A stretch of DNA of 64,000 bases, from positions 620,001 to 684,000 of the forward strand of contig NZ_JALKAO010000001.1 of assembly GCF_023015985.1 (NCBI RefSeq). Direction: 5' to 3'. Positions within the stretch are counted from its first letter, which is position 1, and every line of letters begins with the position of its first letter. Below, in pieces: positions 1 to 9,878 of this stretch. The notes under the pieces were generated by a model. The model did not search any database. It had not been told where the DNA came from and saw only the letters and a program-made list of their open reading frames with translations. The position numbers were made by a program, and so were the translations under genes. The stretch is from Marivita sp. S6314. GTDB lineage: Bacteria; Pseudomonadota; Alphaproteobacteria; Rhodobacterales; Rhodobacteraceae.

Positions 1-13
1 TAATCCTCGGGAT

Positions 14-826
14 ATGAGAACACTTTTCCTTGGCGATGTCATGGGCCGTGCAGGCCGCGCAGCGATCACGAACCGGCTGGCCGATCTGCGCGCCCGGCTC
101 AAGGTGGATTTCTGCGTGGTCAATGGCGAGAACGCGTCAAGCGGGGTGGGCCTGTCGGGGGCGCATGCCAAGGCCTTGCTGGATGCGGGCGTCGATTGCC
201 TGACGCTGGGCGATCATGCGTTTGACCAGAAAGACATGCTGTCCTTTATCGACAGCGAACCGCGCATCCTGCGCCCGTTGAACTTTGCCAAGGTGGCCCC
301 GGGTCGGGGGCACCGGCTGTTCACCGACGGGCGCGGACGCAAGATCCTTGTGCTGCAGGTGCTGGGTCAGGTCTTCATGAAGCGCGCGTTTGACGATCCG
401 TTTTCTGCCGTGGACGCGGTGCTGCGGGCGCATCCGTTGGGCGGACAGGCGCAGATGATCCTTGTCGATGTGCATTGCGAAGCGACGTCGGAAAAAATGG
501 GGATGGGGCATTTCTGCGATGGGCGGGCCAGCCTTGTGGTGGGCACCCATACCCATGTGCCCACCGGCGACGCGCAAATCCTGCCAGCGGGCACGGGATA
601 CCTGACCGATGCGGGCATGTGTGGCGATTACAATTCGGTCATCGGGATGGAGAAAACCGAACCAATGCGCCGGTTTGTCACCGGGATGAGCAAGGGCCGC
701 TTTCAGCCCGCCTTGGACGAGGCCACCTTGTCCGGTGTTCTGGTCGAAACCGATGATCGCACCGGCAAGGCAACCGCCATCCACATGATCCGCGATGGCG
801 GGCGTCTGCAACCCAGCGCGCCGTGA
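14..826 (+). CDS. YmdB-family metallophosphoesterase (TIGR00282 type)
   Basis: A 270-aa cytosolic protein of the calcineurin-like YmdB family, whose characterised members are divalent-metal phosphodiesterases acting on 2',3'-cyclic nucleotides. Metal-binding motifs are visible: GD at residues 7-8, NGEN at 37-40, GDHAFD at 66-71, DVHCE in the middle, and GTHTHVPTGD toward the C-terminus. Length fits the family. Its stop codon overlaps the start of the following EamA transporter by 4 bp, so the two are probably co-transcribed. Bases 1-3 (taa) may be the stop of an upstream gene outside the window. The family is clear; the physiological substrate here is unknown. Confidence 0.88.
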   Translation: MRTLFLGDVMGRAGRAAITNRLADLRARLKVDFCVVNGENASSGVGLSGAHAKALLDAGVDCLTLGDHAFDQKDMLSFIDSEPRILRPLNFAKVAPGRGHRLFTDGRGRKILVLQVLGQVFMKRAFDDPFSAVDAVLRAHPLGGQAQMILVDVHCEATSEKMGMGHFCDGRASLVVGTHTHVPTGDAQILPAGTGYLTDAGMCGDYNSVIGMEKTEPMRRFVTGMSKGRFQPALDEATLSGVLVETDDRTGKATAIHMIRDGGRLQPSAP

Positions 827-1776
827 TGATGCGGTTTTACCCGCTGCTTGTTCTGATCCTTGCAGGGGCTGCGTGGGGGGTCACACAGCCGCTGGCAAAA
901 ATCGCCGTCAGTGAGGGCTACAAACCGATTGGCATTCTGTTCTGGCAGCTGTTGATCGGCGCGGCTGTGCTGTTCGGTGTGTGTCTGCTGCGGGGAACAC
1001 CGATGCGGTTTTCCAAACCCGATCTGCGCCTGTTTGTGATGATCGCGCTGATCGGGTCGGTCTTTCCCGGGATCACCTCGTATTCGGCCGCGGTTCATCT
1101 GCCCTCGGGGGTCCTGTCGATCCTGCTCAGCAGCATTCCCATGATCGCCTTCCCGATTGCGCTGGCCTTCGGGCATGAAACGTTTCGCTGGCGGCGTCTG
1201 GCCGGGTTGAGCCTTGGGTTCTGCGGCATCAGCCTGTTGATCCTGCCCGAGGCCAGCCTGCCCGACAGTGTCAAAACCATCTGGGTGTTCGTCGCGCTGT
1301 TTTCGTCGCTCTGCTATGCGCTGGAGGGCAATCTGGTGGCCCGCATGGGCACCAATGGGCTCGATCCCGTGCAGGTGCTGTGCGGCGCGTCGCTGGTCGG
1401 GGTGTGTGTTACCCTGCCGCTGGCCGTGGCCACGGACCAGTTCATCGCACCGTTTCGCGGCTGGGGCGCGCCGGATTGGGCCATCCTCGCGTCATCGCTG
1501 CTGCATGCCGCCGCCTATACCAGCTATGTCTGGCTGGTCGGGCGCGCGGGGCCGGTCTTTGCGGTGCAGATCAGCTATCTGGTGACGCTGTTCGGTGTCA
1601 CATGGGCCATGCTGTTTCTGGCCGAAAGCTATTCGCCGTATTTTTGGGCGGCCTTGGCGGTGATGCTGGCCGGGCTTGCGCTGGTGCAGCCCCGACCCAA
1701 GGCCGCGCTTGTGCCGCCCGGGCAACCCGGCCACACTGATCCCACCTCACGATCGGAGACCCCCGAACGGTGCTGA
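823..1776 (+). CDS. DMT-superfamily EamA transporter
   Basis: A 317-aa inner-membrane protein made almost entirely of hydrophobic segments, consistent with ten transmembrane helices in two EamA repeats (about residues 5-140 and 150-290). The drug/metabolite transporter superfamily exports amino acids, metabolites or drugs; nothing in the sequence fixes the substrate. The ATG lies in the ATGATG that overlaps the phosphoesterase stop, and its own 3' end overlaps the next transporter start by 7 bp, so the three genes look like one operon. The tail after about residue 295 is polar and cytoplasmic. Confidence 0.88.
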   Translation: MMMRFYPLLVLILAGAAWGVTQPLAKIAVSEGYKPIGILFWQLLIGAAVLFGVCLLRGTPMRFSKPDLRLFVMIALIGSVFPGITSYSAAVHLPSGVLSILLSSIPMIAFPIALAFGHETFRWRRLAGLSLGFCGISLLILPEASLPDSVKTIWVFVALFSSLCYALEGNLVARMGTNGLDPVQVLCGASLVGVCVTLPLAVATDQFIAPFRGWGAPDWAILASSLLHAAAYTSYVWLVGRAGPVFAVQISYLVTLFGVTWAMLFLAESYSPYFWAALAVMLAGLALVQPRPKAALVPPGQPGHTDPTSRSETPERC

Positions 1777-3554
1777 CCACAGTGTTAGATCTCAGCCAGA
1801 CCACACAGGCCATGATGGCGCTTGGCACGGTTGTTGTCATGTTTGCCCTGTTCCTGCGGGAAACCTATCCAACCGAAGTGGTTGCGATCGGCGGGGTTGG
1901 CTTTCTGCTGGCCACCGGCGTGCTGCCCTATGCCGATGCGCTGGCGGTTCTGTCGAACCCGGCCCCTTGGACGATTGCGGCGATGTTTCTGGTGATGGGC
2001 GCTTTGGTGCGCACCGGCGCGTTGGAAGCCTTCACCACAGCGGCGCAGTCAGCGGCCGAGAAAAGCCCGAAACGGGCGATGGCGGGGATCCTCGCGGTGG
2101 TGATCGTGGCCTCGGCCTTTATGAACAACACGCCCGTGGTGGTGGTGATGCTGCCGCTTTTTGTGCAACTGGCCAAGACGATGGGGCTGGCCCCCTCCAA
2201 ACTGCTGATCCCGCTAAGCTACGCCGCCATTCTGGGCGGCACCCTGACGCTGATCGGCACATCGACCAACCTGCTGGTGGATGGCGTGGCGCGCGCGCAG
2301 GGGCTGGAGCCGTTCACGATTTTCGAGGTCACGCCTTTGGCCGTGGTCCTGATCGCGTGGGGCATGGTGTATCTGTGGCTTTTCGGGAACCTGCTGCTGC
2401 CGGACCGGGCAAGCATGGCCGCGATGCTCTCGGACCGGTCCAAGATGAAGTTCTTTACCGAAGCGGTGATCCCCCCCGACAGCAACCTGATCGGGCGCGA
2501 GGTGCTGGGCGTGCAGCTGTTCAAACGCGAAGGCGTGCGGTTGATCGACGTGATCCGGGGCGATGCGTCCTTGCGGCGCGATCTGCAAGGGGTGACGTTG
2601 CAAGTGGGCGACCGGGTGGTGCTGCGCACCCAGATCACCGAGCTTTTGAGCCTGCAGAACAACAAGGAACTGCGCCGGGTCGATCAGGTTTCGGCGGTGG
2701 AAACCACAACCGTTGAAGTGCTGATCACACCGGTCTGCAAGATGGTGGGCCGCCGGTTGGGGGCGATGCGCCTGCGCCGGCGTTATGGCGTCTATCCGTT
2801 GGCGGTGCATCGGCGGAACCAGAATATCGGGCGGCAACTGGACGATCTGGTGGTGCGGGTCGGCGACACGCTGCTGCTGGAAGGCGCGCCGGAAGATATC
2901 CAGCGTCTGGCCGACGACATGAACCTTGTGGATGTGGCCAAACCCACCGCCCGCGCCTATCGGCGCAGCCATGCGCCCGTCGCCATTCTGGCGCTGGCGG
3001 GGCTGGTTCTGCTGGCCGCGCTGGGGGTGGCGCCCATTCTTGCGCTGGCGATCATCGCGGTCGCGGTGGTGTTGCTGACGAAATGCGTTGATTCGGACGA
3101 GGCGTTTTCCTTTATCGAAGGACAGTTGCTGGCCCTGATCTTTGCCATGCTGGCAATCGGGGCCGCGCTTGAGGCCTCGGGGGCCGTGGCGTTGATTGTC
3201 GAGGCCCTCGCCCCCCACCTGATGAACCTGCCGCCCTGGGCGATTGTCTGGGCGATTTACCTGCTCACCAGCGTGCTGACGGAACTGGTCAGCAACAACG
3301 CGGTTGCGGTGGTGGTCACGCCGATTGCAATTGGGCTGGCGCAGGCGATGGGGTTCGATCCGCGCCCGCTGGTGGTGGCGGTGATGGTGGCGGCGTCCTG
3401 TGCGTTTGCGACGCCGATTGGCTACCAGACCAATACGCTGGTCTACGGGCCCGGCGGCTACGCGTTTTCCGATTTCCTGAAGGTCGGCGTGCCGCTGAAC
3501 CTGACGGTGGGCATGCTCGCCTCGGCGCTTATTCCGCTGATCTGGCCGTTGTAA
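1770..3554 (+). CDS. SLC13/DASS-family permease with two TrkA-C (RCK-C) domains
   Basis: A 594-aa integral membrane carrier of the divalent anion:sodium symporter type. An N-terminal membrane half (about residues 1-215) containing NNTPVVVVMLPL is followed by two soluble TrkA-C-like domains (about 215-300 and 310-390), then a second membrane half with SNNAVAVVVTPIA and the Ala-Thr-Pro-Ile-Gly signature near 545. That split layout is typical of bacterial SLC13 permeases annotated as sulfate, dicarboxylate or general anion transporters. It starts with GTG or an in-frame codon overlapping the EamA gene by 7 bp. Substrate cannot be assigned from sequence alone. Confidence 0.88.
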   Translation: MLTTVLDLSQTTQAMMALGTVVVMFALFLRETYPTEVVAIGGVGFLLATGVLPYADALAVLSNPAPWTIAAMFLVMGALVRTGALEAFTTAAQSAAEKSPKRAMAGILAVVIVASAFMNNTPVVVVMLPLFVQLAKTMGLAPSKLLIPLSYAAILGGTLTLIGTSTNLLVDGVARAQGLEPFTIFEVTPLAVVLIAWGMVYLWLFGNLLLPDRASMAAMLSDRSKMKFFTEAVIPPDSNLIGREVLGVQLFKREGVRLIDVIRGDASLRRDLQGVTLQVGDRVVLRTQITELLSLQNNKELRRVDQVSAVETTTVEVLITPVCKMVGRRLGAMRLRRRYGVYPLAVHRRNQNIGRQLDDLVVRVGDTLLLEGAPEDIQRLADDMNLVDVAKPTARAYRRSHAPVAILALAGLVLLAALGVAPILALAIIAVAVVLLTKCVDSDEAFSFIEGQLLALIFAMLAIGAALEASGAVALIVEALAPHLMNLPPWAIVWAIYLLTSVLTELVSNNAVAVVVTPIAIGLAQAMGFDPRPLVVAVMVAASCAFATPIGYQTNTLVYGPGGYAFSDFLKVGVPLNLTVGMLASALIPLIWPL

Positions 3555-3565
3555 TCAAGCGCGGG

Positions 3566-3607
3566 CAAGAGGCTTGCAAGCCTCTTGAGACGCGGTTTCG
3601 AAACCGC
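3566..3607. repeat. Two tandem perfect palindromes between convergent genes
   Basis: A 22-bp perfect palindrome (3566-3587, arms CAAGAGGCTTG) is followed after 4 bp by a 16-bp perfect palindrome (3592-3607, arms GCGGTTTC). They fill the gap between the convergent permease and amidotransferase genes. No T-tract follows on either strand, so this is not a classic terminator; a bidirectional attenuator or a dispersed intergenic palindrome are both possible. Confidence 0.55.
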
Positions 3608-4333
3608 TTAGCGATAGCGCGCCACGAACCGGCGCAGGATTTCGACCGGCACGGTCACATCCGCAGCCTGACAGGTTTCAATCAGGTCGTCGGCGGCTTC
3701 GGGGGCAAAGTACCCACGATGTTTGTAGATATTGATCCGCGCCTTGAACACGTCGCCATCGGCCTCGGGGTGGAATTGCGTCGCATAGACGTTTTCGCCG
3801 TAGCGGATCATCTGGTACGGGCACGGGTCAGAGGCCAGCAGATGCACGCAGCCCTCGGGCAGGTCCTGCACCGCCTCTTTGTGGCCGACAAAGGCATCAA
3901 ACGTGCCGGGCAGACCTTCCAGCAGCGGGTCGGGCGCAACAACGCGGCATGTCACCGGCCCCACCGGTTCGCCATACCGGCGCTTGGACACTTCGGCCCC
4001 CAAATGATGCCCCAGGATGCCAATCCCGTAGCAGCAGCCCATGAAGGGCACATCCCGCGCCGTGATTTCGGGCATCAGGGACAGGATTTCGGCTTCGATC
4101 TTGGCCTCGACCGGATCCTTGCCCTCGGGGTCATCTGACACGCAGCCGGGGCCACCGCCAACGATCACACCGGCATAGTCCTCAAGGCGCAAATCGGCTG
4201 GCAGGGTTTCCCGATCCAGGCACAGACGGTGCACCTGCGCCTCTGTCAGGCCGCCCTTTTCGAGAAAAGCGGCATATTCGCCATCGCTGGCATCGGCCTC
4301 GGGGCGCAGTTGCAGGATCAAAAACGGTTTCAT
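3608..4333 (-). CDS. Class I glutamine amidotransferase-like protein
   Basis: A 241-aa protein with a class I glutamine amidotransferase fold. The nucleophile elbow reads FMGCCYGIGILGHHLG near residue 100 and the catalytic His is in ATQFHPEADG near residue 195. Such free-standing domains hydrolyse glutamine or gamma-glutamyl compounds; GuaA-type synthetase domains are absent. The frame is open upstream to 4969, but that stretch lies antisense to yebC, so the Met beginning MKPFLILQL at 4333 is chosen; a Met four residues earlier (4345) is also possible. Convergent with the permease and divergent from yebC. Confidence 0.85.
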   Translation of the reverse strand: MKPFLILQLRPEADASDGEYAAFLEKGGLTEAQVHRLCLDRETLPADLRLEDYAGVIVGGGPGCVSDDPEGKDPVEAKIEAEILSLMPEITARDVPFMGCCYGIGILGHHLGAEVSKRRYGEPVGPVTCRVVAPDPLLEGLPGTFDAFVGHKEAVQDLPEGCVHLLASDPCPYQMIRYGENVYATQFHPEADGDVFKARINIYKHRGYFAPEAADDLIETCQAADVTVPVEILRRFVARYR

Positions 4334-4459
4334 GCCCGCGTGCATAAACGCTCGGAAGAGCGGCGCAAACCGCAAAAACGCGCCACTTGTTCCCGGCCCG
4401 TTTTCTGCGGTACACAGCCGCAAAACCGATAATTCAAAGACACACAAGGGTAAGACACC

Positions 4460-5200
4460 ATGGCCGGCCATTCCAAATGGGCAAATATCCAGCACCGCAA
4501 GGGTCGACAGGACAAACTGCGCGCCAAGCTGTTTTCGAAGCTGTCGAAAGAAATCACCATCGCGGCGAAAATGGGGGATCCGGATCCGGACAAGAACCCG
4601 CGTCTGCGTCTGGCAGTGAAAGAAGCGCGCGGTCAGTCCATGCCCAAGGACAATATCGAACGCGCGATCAAGAAAGCGGTTGGCGGCGAAGGCGAAGATT
4701 ACGAAGAAATCCGCTATGAAGGGTACGGGCCCAATGGCGTGGCGGTGATCGTCGAGGCGATGACCGACAACCGCAATCGCACCGCGTCGACCGTGCGGTC
4801 GACCTTTACCAAGAACGGCGGAAATCTGGGCGAAACCGGGTCGGTCGGCTTCATGTTCGATCGCAAGGGCGAGATCACCTACCCGGCAGAGGCCGGGGAT
4901 GCGGACACCATCATGATGGCCGCCATCGAAGCCGGTGCTGAAGACGTCGAAAGCAGCGAAGACGGCCACATCATCTGGTGTGCCGATACCGATCTGAACG
5001 AGGTGTCCAACGCGCTGGAAGCAGAGCTGGGCGAATCAGAGTCCACCAAGCTGGTCTGGCGGCCGACCACGACAACCGAGCTTGACCTTGATGGCATGCA
5101 GTCGCTGATGCGGCTGGTCGATGCGCTTGAGGATGATGACGATGTGCAGCGTGTGACGACGAATTTCGAAGCGTCAGACGAGGTGATGGCGCAGCTTTAA
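4460..5200 (+). CDS. yebC: YebC/PmpR-family regulatory protein
   Basis: A 246-aa protein starting [18 protein letters not shown], the almost invariant N-terminus of the YebC/TACO1 family. Members act either as DNA-binding regulators (PmpR type) or as factors that ease ribosome stalling at proline-rich stretches. The acidic middle ([16 protein letters not shown]) and the C-terminal region ending [10 protein letters not shown] fit full length. It stands alone: divergent from the amidotransferase, with a hairpin terminator 26 bp downstream. The 126-bp divergent gap (4334-4459) holds the presumed promoters. Confidence 0.95.
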   Translation: MAGHSKWANIQHRKGRQDKLRAKLFSKLSKEITIAAKMGDPDPDKNPRLRLAVKEARGQSMPKDNIERAIKKAVGGEGEDYEEIRYEGYGPNGVAVIVEAMTDNRNRTASTVRSTFTKNGGNLGETGSVGFMFDRKGEITYPAEAGDADTIMMAAIEAGAEDVESSEDGHIIWCADTDLNEVSNALEAELGESESTKLVWRPTTTTELDLDGMQSLMRLVDALEDDDDVQRVTTNFEASDEVMAQL

Positions 5201-5225
5201 GCGCGTATCCCGATCAAGACAGACA

Positions 5226-5256
5226 CCCGGCCAGCCCCCGCTGCGCCGGGTTTTTT
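5226..5256 (+). terminator. Rho-independent terminator after yebC
   Basis: A 6-bp CCCGGC/GCCGGG stem (5226-5231 with 5245-5250) with a 13-nt loop is followed directly by six T residues. It sits 26 bp after the yebC stop. Confidence 0.75.
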
Positions 5257-5377
5257 CATGCCCGATCCCACCGCCTGACCATCCTGTGACCGTTTTGATG
5301 AAAATAAACGCCTTTGCCGCATATCCCCTTGGCCATTTTTCGCCTAAGAGCAGTGCAACAACGACAAGAGCAGGCAT

Positions 5378-6409
5378 ATGATCCACGACACAACCGACCC
5401 GCAACCGGGAACAGACACGCGTAGCGCAAAAGAATGGATGAAAATCCTGTCGCAATACCGCGAACCCAGTGCGGTGCGCAGTTGGTACGAGATGGCGGTC
5501 ACCATCGGTCCGTTTGTCATTCTGTGGGCGCTGGCCTGGTGGTCGCTTGGCGTCAGCTACTGGCTGACCTTTGCCATTGCGCTGGTCAACGGCGCGTTTC
5601 TTTTGCGGCTCTTCATCATTCAGCATGATTGCGGCCACGGTGCGTTTTTCGCCAACCGCACACTCAGCGATTGGGTGGGCCGCGTGTTGGGGGTGCTGAC
5701 CCTGACCCCCTATGACGTGTGGCGCCAGTCACATGCGATCCATCACGGATCGACCGGCAACCTGCACCGTCGGGGCATCGGTGATGTGCACACGATGACG
5801 GTCAAGGAATACAAGGCGCTGTCACCGCGTCGGCGGCTGATGTACCGGATGTACCGCAACCCGATCGTGCTTTTTGGTCTGGGGCCGGGATACCTGTTTT
5901 TGCTTGAGAACCGCGTGCCGGTCTGTTTCCCCGACAAGGCGAAATACTGGCTGAGCGCGATGGCCACCAATGCCGGGATCCTGATCGCGCTGGGGGTGAT
6001 CCTCTATTTCGGGGGCGTCATGCCGATCCTGCTGATCTTCCTGCCGACCACCCTGTTGGCGGCGACGGCGGGCATGTGGCTGTTCTACGTGCAGCACCAG
6101 TTCGAGGACACCCATTGGGAAGGCGACGACGCGTGGCAGCTTCAGCACGCCGCGCTTGAGGGCAGTTCGCATTACGTGATGCCAAAAGTCCTGCAATGGG
6201 CCAGTGGCAATATCGGCATCCACCACGTGCACCATCTGCAAAGCCGGATTCCGTTCTATCGGCTGACCGAGGTGCTGCGCGATCACGGCGAATTGGCGAT
6301 CAAGAACCGCATGACCATCCGCGAAAGCCTGCAAACCGCGCGATTGCATCTGTGGGACGAGGACAAAAAGCAGCTGCTGTCCTTCTCTCAGGCGCTGGCA
6401 CGCGCCTGA
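5378..6409 (+). CDS. Membrane fatty acid desaturase
   Basis: A 343-aa inner-membrane di-iron desaturase. The three histidine clusters expected for acyl-lipid desaturases are present: HDCGH near residue 84, HAIHHGSTGNLHRRG near 120, and HHVHH near 285. Hydrophobic pairs flank the first and second clusters. Proteins of this type introduce a double bond into membrane acyl chains; regiospecificity (for example delta-12) cannot be read from sequence. Start ATG at 5378, about 120 bp after the yebC terminator, so it has its own promoter. Convergent with the FG-GAP-like gene, whose stop lies 8 bp away. Confidence 0.9.
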   Translation: MIHDTTDPQPGTDTRSAKEWMKILSQYREPSAVRSWYEMAVTIGPFVILWALAWWSLGVSYWLTFAIALVNGAFLLRLFIIQHDCGHGAFFANRTLSDWVGRVLGVLTLTPYDVWRQSHAIHHGSTGNLHRRGIGDVHTMTVKEYKALSPRRRLMYRMYRNPIVLFGLGPGYLFLLENRVPVCFPDKAKYWLSAMATNAGILIALGVILYFGGVMPILLIFLPTTLLAATAGMWLFYVQHQFEDTHWEGDDAWQLQHAALEGSSHYVMPKVLQWASGNIGIHHVHHLQSRIPFYRLTEVLRDHGELAIKNRMTIRESLQTARLHLWDEDKKQLLSFSQALARA

Positions 6410-6417
6410 CACGCCAC

Positions 6418-7176
6418 TCAACAGCGCAGCGCAGCGTCCAGAGAGGCTGCGCTGTAGGCACCGATCTCTGACGACGTCAGGGTGGTGCCGTCAAACTGCA
6501 CCGACATGATCCGCGTCCAGTTGGCATCGGCCAGAACCATCTCAGGCCCCTGCCCGCACTCCCGCGTGCCACCCGCGATGAAATCCCAGCCGATCCGGTG
6601 ATTGGTCAGCCCCGGCATCGTTGCCACTTGTGTCAACACCGCAGCGCCATCCGCCGCAGGGACATAGCGCCAGACGCGCAGGGTTTTGGCCAGATGCGGA
6701 CGATCGACATAGGCCAGCTCGACCAATCCATCGCCGTCCAGATCTTCCCACGCGACCGGGGCAAGCCACCGGAACCGTGTGCCGATATGCGGTGTGGCCA
6801 CGATCTGAACCAAGCGCCCGTCGCGCAGGCCCCAGACGGCTAGGCGGCCGCCTTGGGTGTCAGAGCTTTCGATGGTGATCACCTCGGGCGATCCGTCGCC
6901 GTCAAGGTCGGCGACACGCGGCGCGAGATCCTCGAACACCATGCCCTCGGGCCATGTGGCAGAGGTCTGTGTACCGTCGCTCAGCCGCACGACAAGGGTG
7001 CTGTATTCCACGTCATCCCCCAGAACTGCATGGGGGTACCGGGATGTTGGCCCGTCATACCGGGCCGACACGATGTCCTGTGCGCCAGCAACACTGGCCA
7101 GACACAGCCACGCCGTCAGCCCGCCGCGGGCGGAGGACATCCATCGGCGCACCGGACGACGCGGCGCTTTGGCCAT
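6418..7176 (-). CDS. Secreted FG-GAP/VCBS-like repeat protein
   Basis: A 252-aa probable periplasmic or exported protein. An Arg-rich N-terminus (RRPVRRW) precedes a hydrophobic stretch ending ASVAGA, resembling a signal peptide. Two DLDGDG motifs (about residues 93-98 and 145-150) with following beta-rich sequence match calcium-binding FG-GAP-like repeats of beta-propellers. C-terminal cysteines at ECGQG and the final RC could form a disulfide. Its ATG follows the ferredoxin stop codon with no gap, so translation of the two is probably coupled. Specific role unknown. Confidence 0.72.
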   Translation of the reverse strand: MAKAPRRPVRRWMSSARGGLTAWLCLASVAGAQDIVSARYDGPTSRYPHAVLGDDVEYSTLVVRLSDGTQTSATWPEGMVFEDLAPRVADLDGDGSPEVITIESSDTQGGRLAVWGLRDGRLVQIVATPHIGTRFRWLAPVAWEDLDGDGLVELAYVDRPHLAKTLRVWRYVPAADGAAVLTQVATMPGLTNHRIGWDFIAGGTRECGQGPEMVLADANWTRIMSVQFDGTTLTSSEIGAYSAASLDAALRC

Positions 7177-7515
<339 letters not shown>

Positions 7516-7587
7516 CTATTCTGATCAGCGCCATAGGTAGTCTGGCATTGCATCCACTGCCAGCCCCTTTTTGGCCATTGAATTGGT

Positions 7588-8621
7588 CTATTTGCGCCGG
7601 TCTTGTCGATAGGCCGCCGGGGTGACACCAAATCGGCGCTGGAACTCGCGGTAAAAGTTGGATCGGGTGAGGAACCCCGACTGCTCCATCACCTGCGCGA
7701 CAGAGGCGTTCGAGCCCAGCAACAGCTCTGCCGCGTGATCGAGGCGGAAATCGTTGACGTATTGCGACACGTTCATGCCCTTGGTCTGGTTGATCGCCAA
7801 AGACAGCGCCCGCGCCGGGACGGTCAGGCGCTTGGCCAAGCGGTCGACTGTCAGGTCTGTATCGAGGTAGAGTTGCGTTTCGGTCAACAGCGCTTTGGTG
7901 CGTGCCTCCAACGCCTCTGCATCCGGTTCGGCTGATGTGCGCACCACGGTCACGGGCGATGTCATACGTCCGCCGCCCTTGGACACAGTGACAATCACCG
8001 CGATCAGGCCCAGCGCCATGATAACCGCCCCGGCGGAGATCAGCGACATCGCATCGCCTGTCCGTTGTGCCGCGAAACTCAGCGCGATGGCGGTGTCGGC
8101 GAGCGCGAACACCAAAAGCAGCGCCGCCGCCCCCGCCATCCAGAGGCGCAGGCCAGACGCGCTTCCGATCCGGGCATGGGGCAATCCGTTCGATCCCCGC
8201 ACCCACAGGCGCACCAGCAGTGCCGCGTAAACAAGATAGCTGAGCCCGACAATCAGATCGAGATCGAGCAGATCAGCCAGCACAAAGGGGGCGAGGGCCA
8301 GAATGAGCACCGCCACACCGGGTGGCGCGCGGCACGGCCCGCCACGTTTTCGTCGCCATGGGCAAAGCAGGAAAACCCGAGATAAACCAGCGGCCCGGCA
8401 AAGAGCGGCAAGGCCCGTTGCAGCGGGATGAACTGGTCAACCCCGTAGCCGAACCGCAGCCCGACCATCAGCGCGCCCAGCGCCAGCACCGCAAAGAACG
8501 CGGCAAAGAATCGCGTGGCCCAGACCTGCCCTAGATCGGCACGCCAGATCAGCCCGCTGGCCACCGTGGACAGCAGAAAGGTCAGGATCGGCAAAGGAAA
8601 AGAGGCCAGATCGCCCTGCAT
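7588..8621 (-). pseudogene. AraC-family regulator with membrane N-terminus, frameshifted
   Basis: Two adjoining frames together make one regulator. Residues from 8621 to about 8318 encode several membrane helices (MQGDLASFPLPILTFLLS..., PLVYLGFSCFAHGDEN). From about 8316 the other frame continues the membrane domain (VAVLILALAPFVLADLL) and ends in an AraC helix-turn-helix (AKRLTVPARALSLAI; then SGFLTRSNFYREFQRRFG). One added base near 8316-8318 (GTGTGG on the minus strand) would give a 344-codon protein. As read, the HTH is severed from its start, though the GTG at 8316 could start a 242-aa piece. It may be a real mutation or a sequence error. It is divergent from the alpha/beta hydrolase, a likely target. 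Confidence 0.75.
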
Positions 8622-8757
8622 GGCTGTCCTATATCACGTCAAACCTGTCCTGCATCATGATCAAGGACAGGGGACACAGGCGCAACCCGTTGTTTGCATT
8701 GCGGCTTTGGCCAATCTCTGGGGCATCACCACACGCATTCAGGAAAGGCCCTGCCCC

Positions 8758-9792
8758 ATGACCCATAACACACATATCACCGCATTGATCGCCGCCATGC
8801 TGGCCTCCACCGCATTGTCGGCGGAACCCTTTGGAACCGGCATGACCCCGCTGGAGATCCGTGACACCGAAGGCACCCGGCATCTGGACGGGTTCGTCTG
8901 GTATCCGACCGGCGCGCACGAGGCGACCGAACGCGCCCATGGCAATGCGGTGTGGGAGGCCATTCGCGTGGCCCCCTATGCCGAGCCGGTTGATGGCACG
9001 TACCCTTTGGTTGTGCTGTCCCACGGCATGTACGGCAATTCCCGCAATCAGGCGTGGTTGGCCGAACAGCTGGTCGCCGACGGGTTCATCGTGGCCGCCA
9101 TTGACCACCCCGGAACATCGACCTTTCAGCGCGATCCCGATCATGCGCGGGAAATGTGGGAGCGCCCCCGCGACATCACGCGGACCATCGACCATCTGCT
9201 GGATGCCTCTGATCTGGCCCCTTTGATCGACGATGCCCGCATCTACATGGCCGGTCATTCGCTGGGCGGGTTCACCGCCGTGGCCTTGGCCGGGGGCCGC
9301 TTCGATGCAGATGGGTTCGATGCGTTCTGCGATAGCGCACCGGATGATCTGGCCTGCGGCATCCTCGACCGTTGGAACGTTGCCAAAACGCCCGAGGACC
9401 GGGTGACCATCGCACAGGACCTGTCTGACGACCGGATCAGCGCCATCGCGGTGTTCGATCTTGGCGGGGCGCAGACGTTCTCTGCCGACAGCCTTGGCGC
9501 GGTAAGGACGCCGATGCTGGTCTACGGTGCGCCGGTTGCGAATTCCGGCCTCGATCTGGACGTGGAATCCCGCGCCTTGGTTGCCGCCCTGCCCGCAGAC
9601 CTGACCACTTATGTGGAACCGGCGACGCTGGCCCATTTCGACTTTCTGGGGCAATGCACCGAAAATGGCCTCGCCATCCTCAAGGACGAAGAACCGGACG
9701 ATGCCTTTGTCTGCGACAACGGCCGCGCCGCCCGCGCGGCGCATCATGCAAAGATCGCTGAGCAGGTGTCGGCCTTCTTCAACGCCAACTAA
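8758..9792 (+). CDS. Exported alpha/beta hydrolase (dienelactone hydrolase/lipase-like)
   Basis: A 344-aa protein whose first 22 residues (THITALIAAMLASTALSA) form a signal peptide, so it is probably periplasmic. The nucleophile elbow GHSLGGFTAV lies near residue 165, and an acidic residue and His (HFDFLGQC region) follow in the second half. YPLVVLSHGMYGNS is the oxyanion-hole strand. This resembles platelet-activating-factor acetylhydrolase/dienelactone-hydrolase-like proteins of unknown substrate. The frame opens upstream at 8515, but ATG 8758 has AGGAAAGG 9 bp before it and begins the signal peptide. Divergent from the AraC-type gene. Confidence 0.85.
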   Translation: MTHNTHITALIAAMLASTALSAEPFGTGMTPLEIRDTEGTRHLDGFVWYPTGAHEATERAHGNAVWEAIRVAPYAEPVDGTYPLVVLSHGMYGNSRNQAWLAEQLVADGFIVAAIDHPGTSTFQRDPDHAREMWERPRDITRTIDHLLDASDLAPLIDDARIYMAGHSLGGFTAVALAGGRFDADGFDAFCDSAPDDLACGILDRWNVAKTPEDRVTIAQDLSDDRISAIAVFDLGGAQTFSADSLGAVRTPMLVYGAPVANSGLDLDVESRALVAALPADLTTYVEPATLAHFDFLGQCTENGLAILKDEEPDDAFVCDNGRAARAAHHAKIAEQVSAFFNAN

Positions 9793-9878
9793 GCCCACCG
9801 CGCCAACGGAGCAATTCCGTTGGCGCACCCACCACATGCGCGCTAGGCTCTGCAAACAGCCAAACAACCGAGCCGCGC

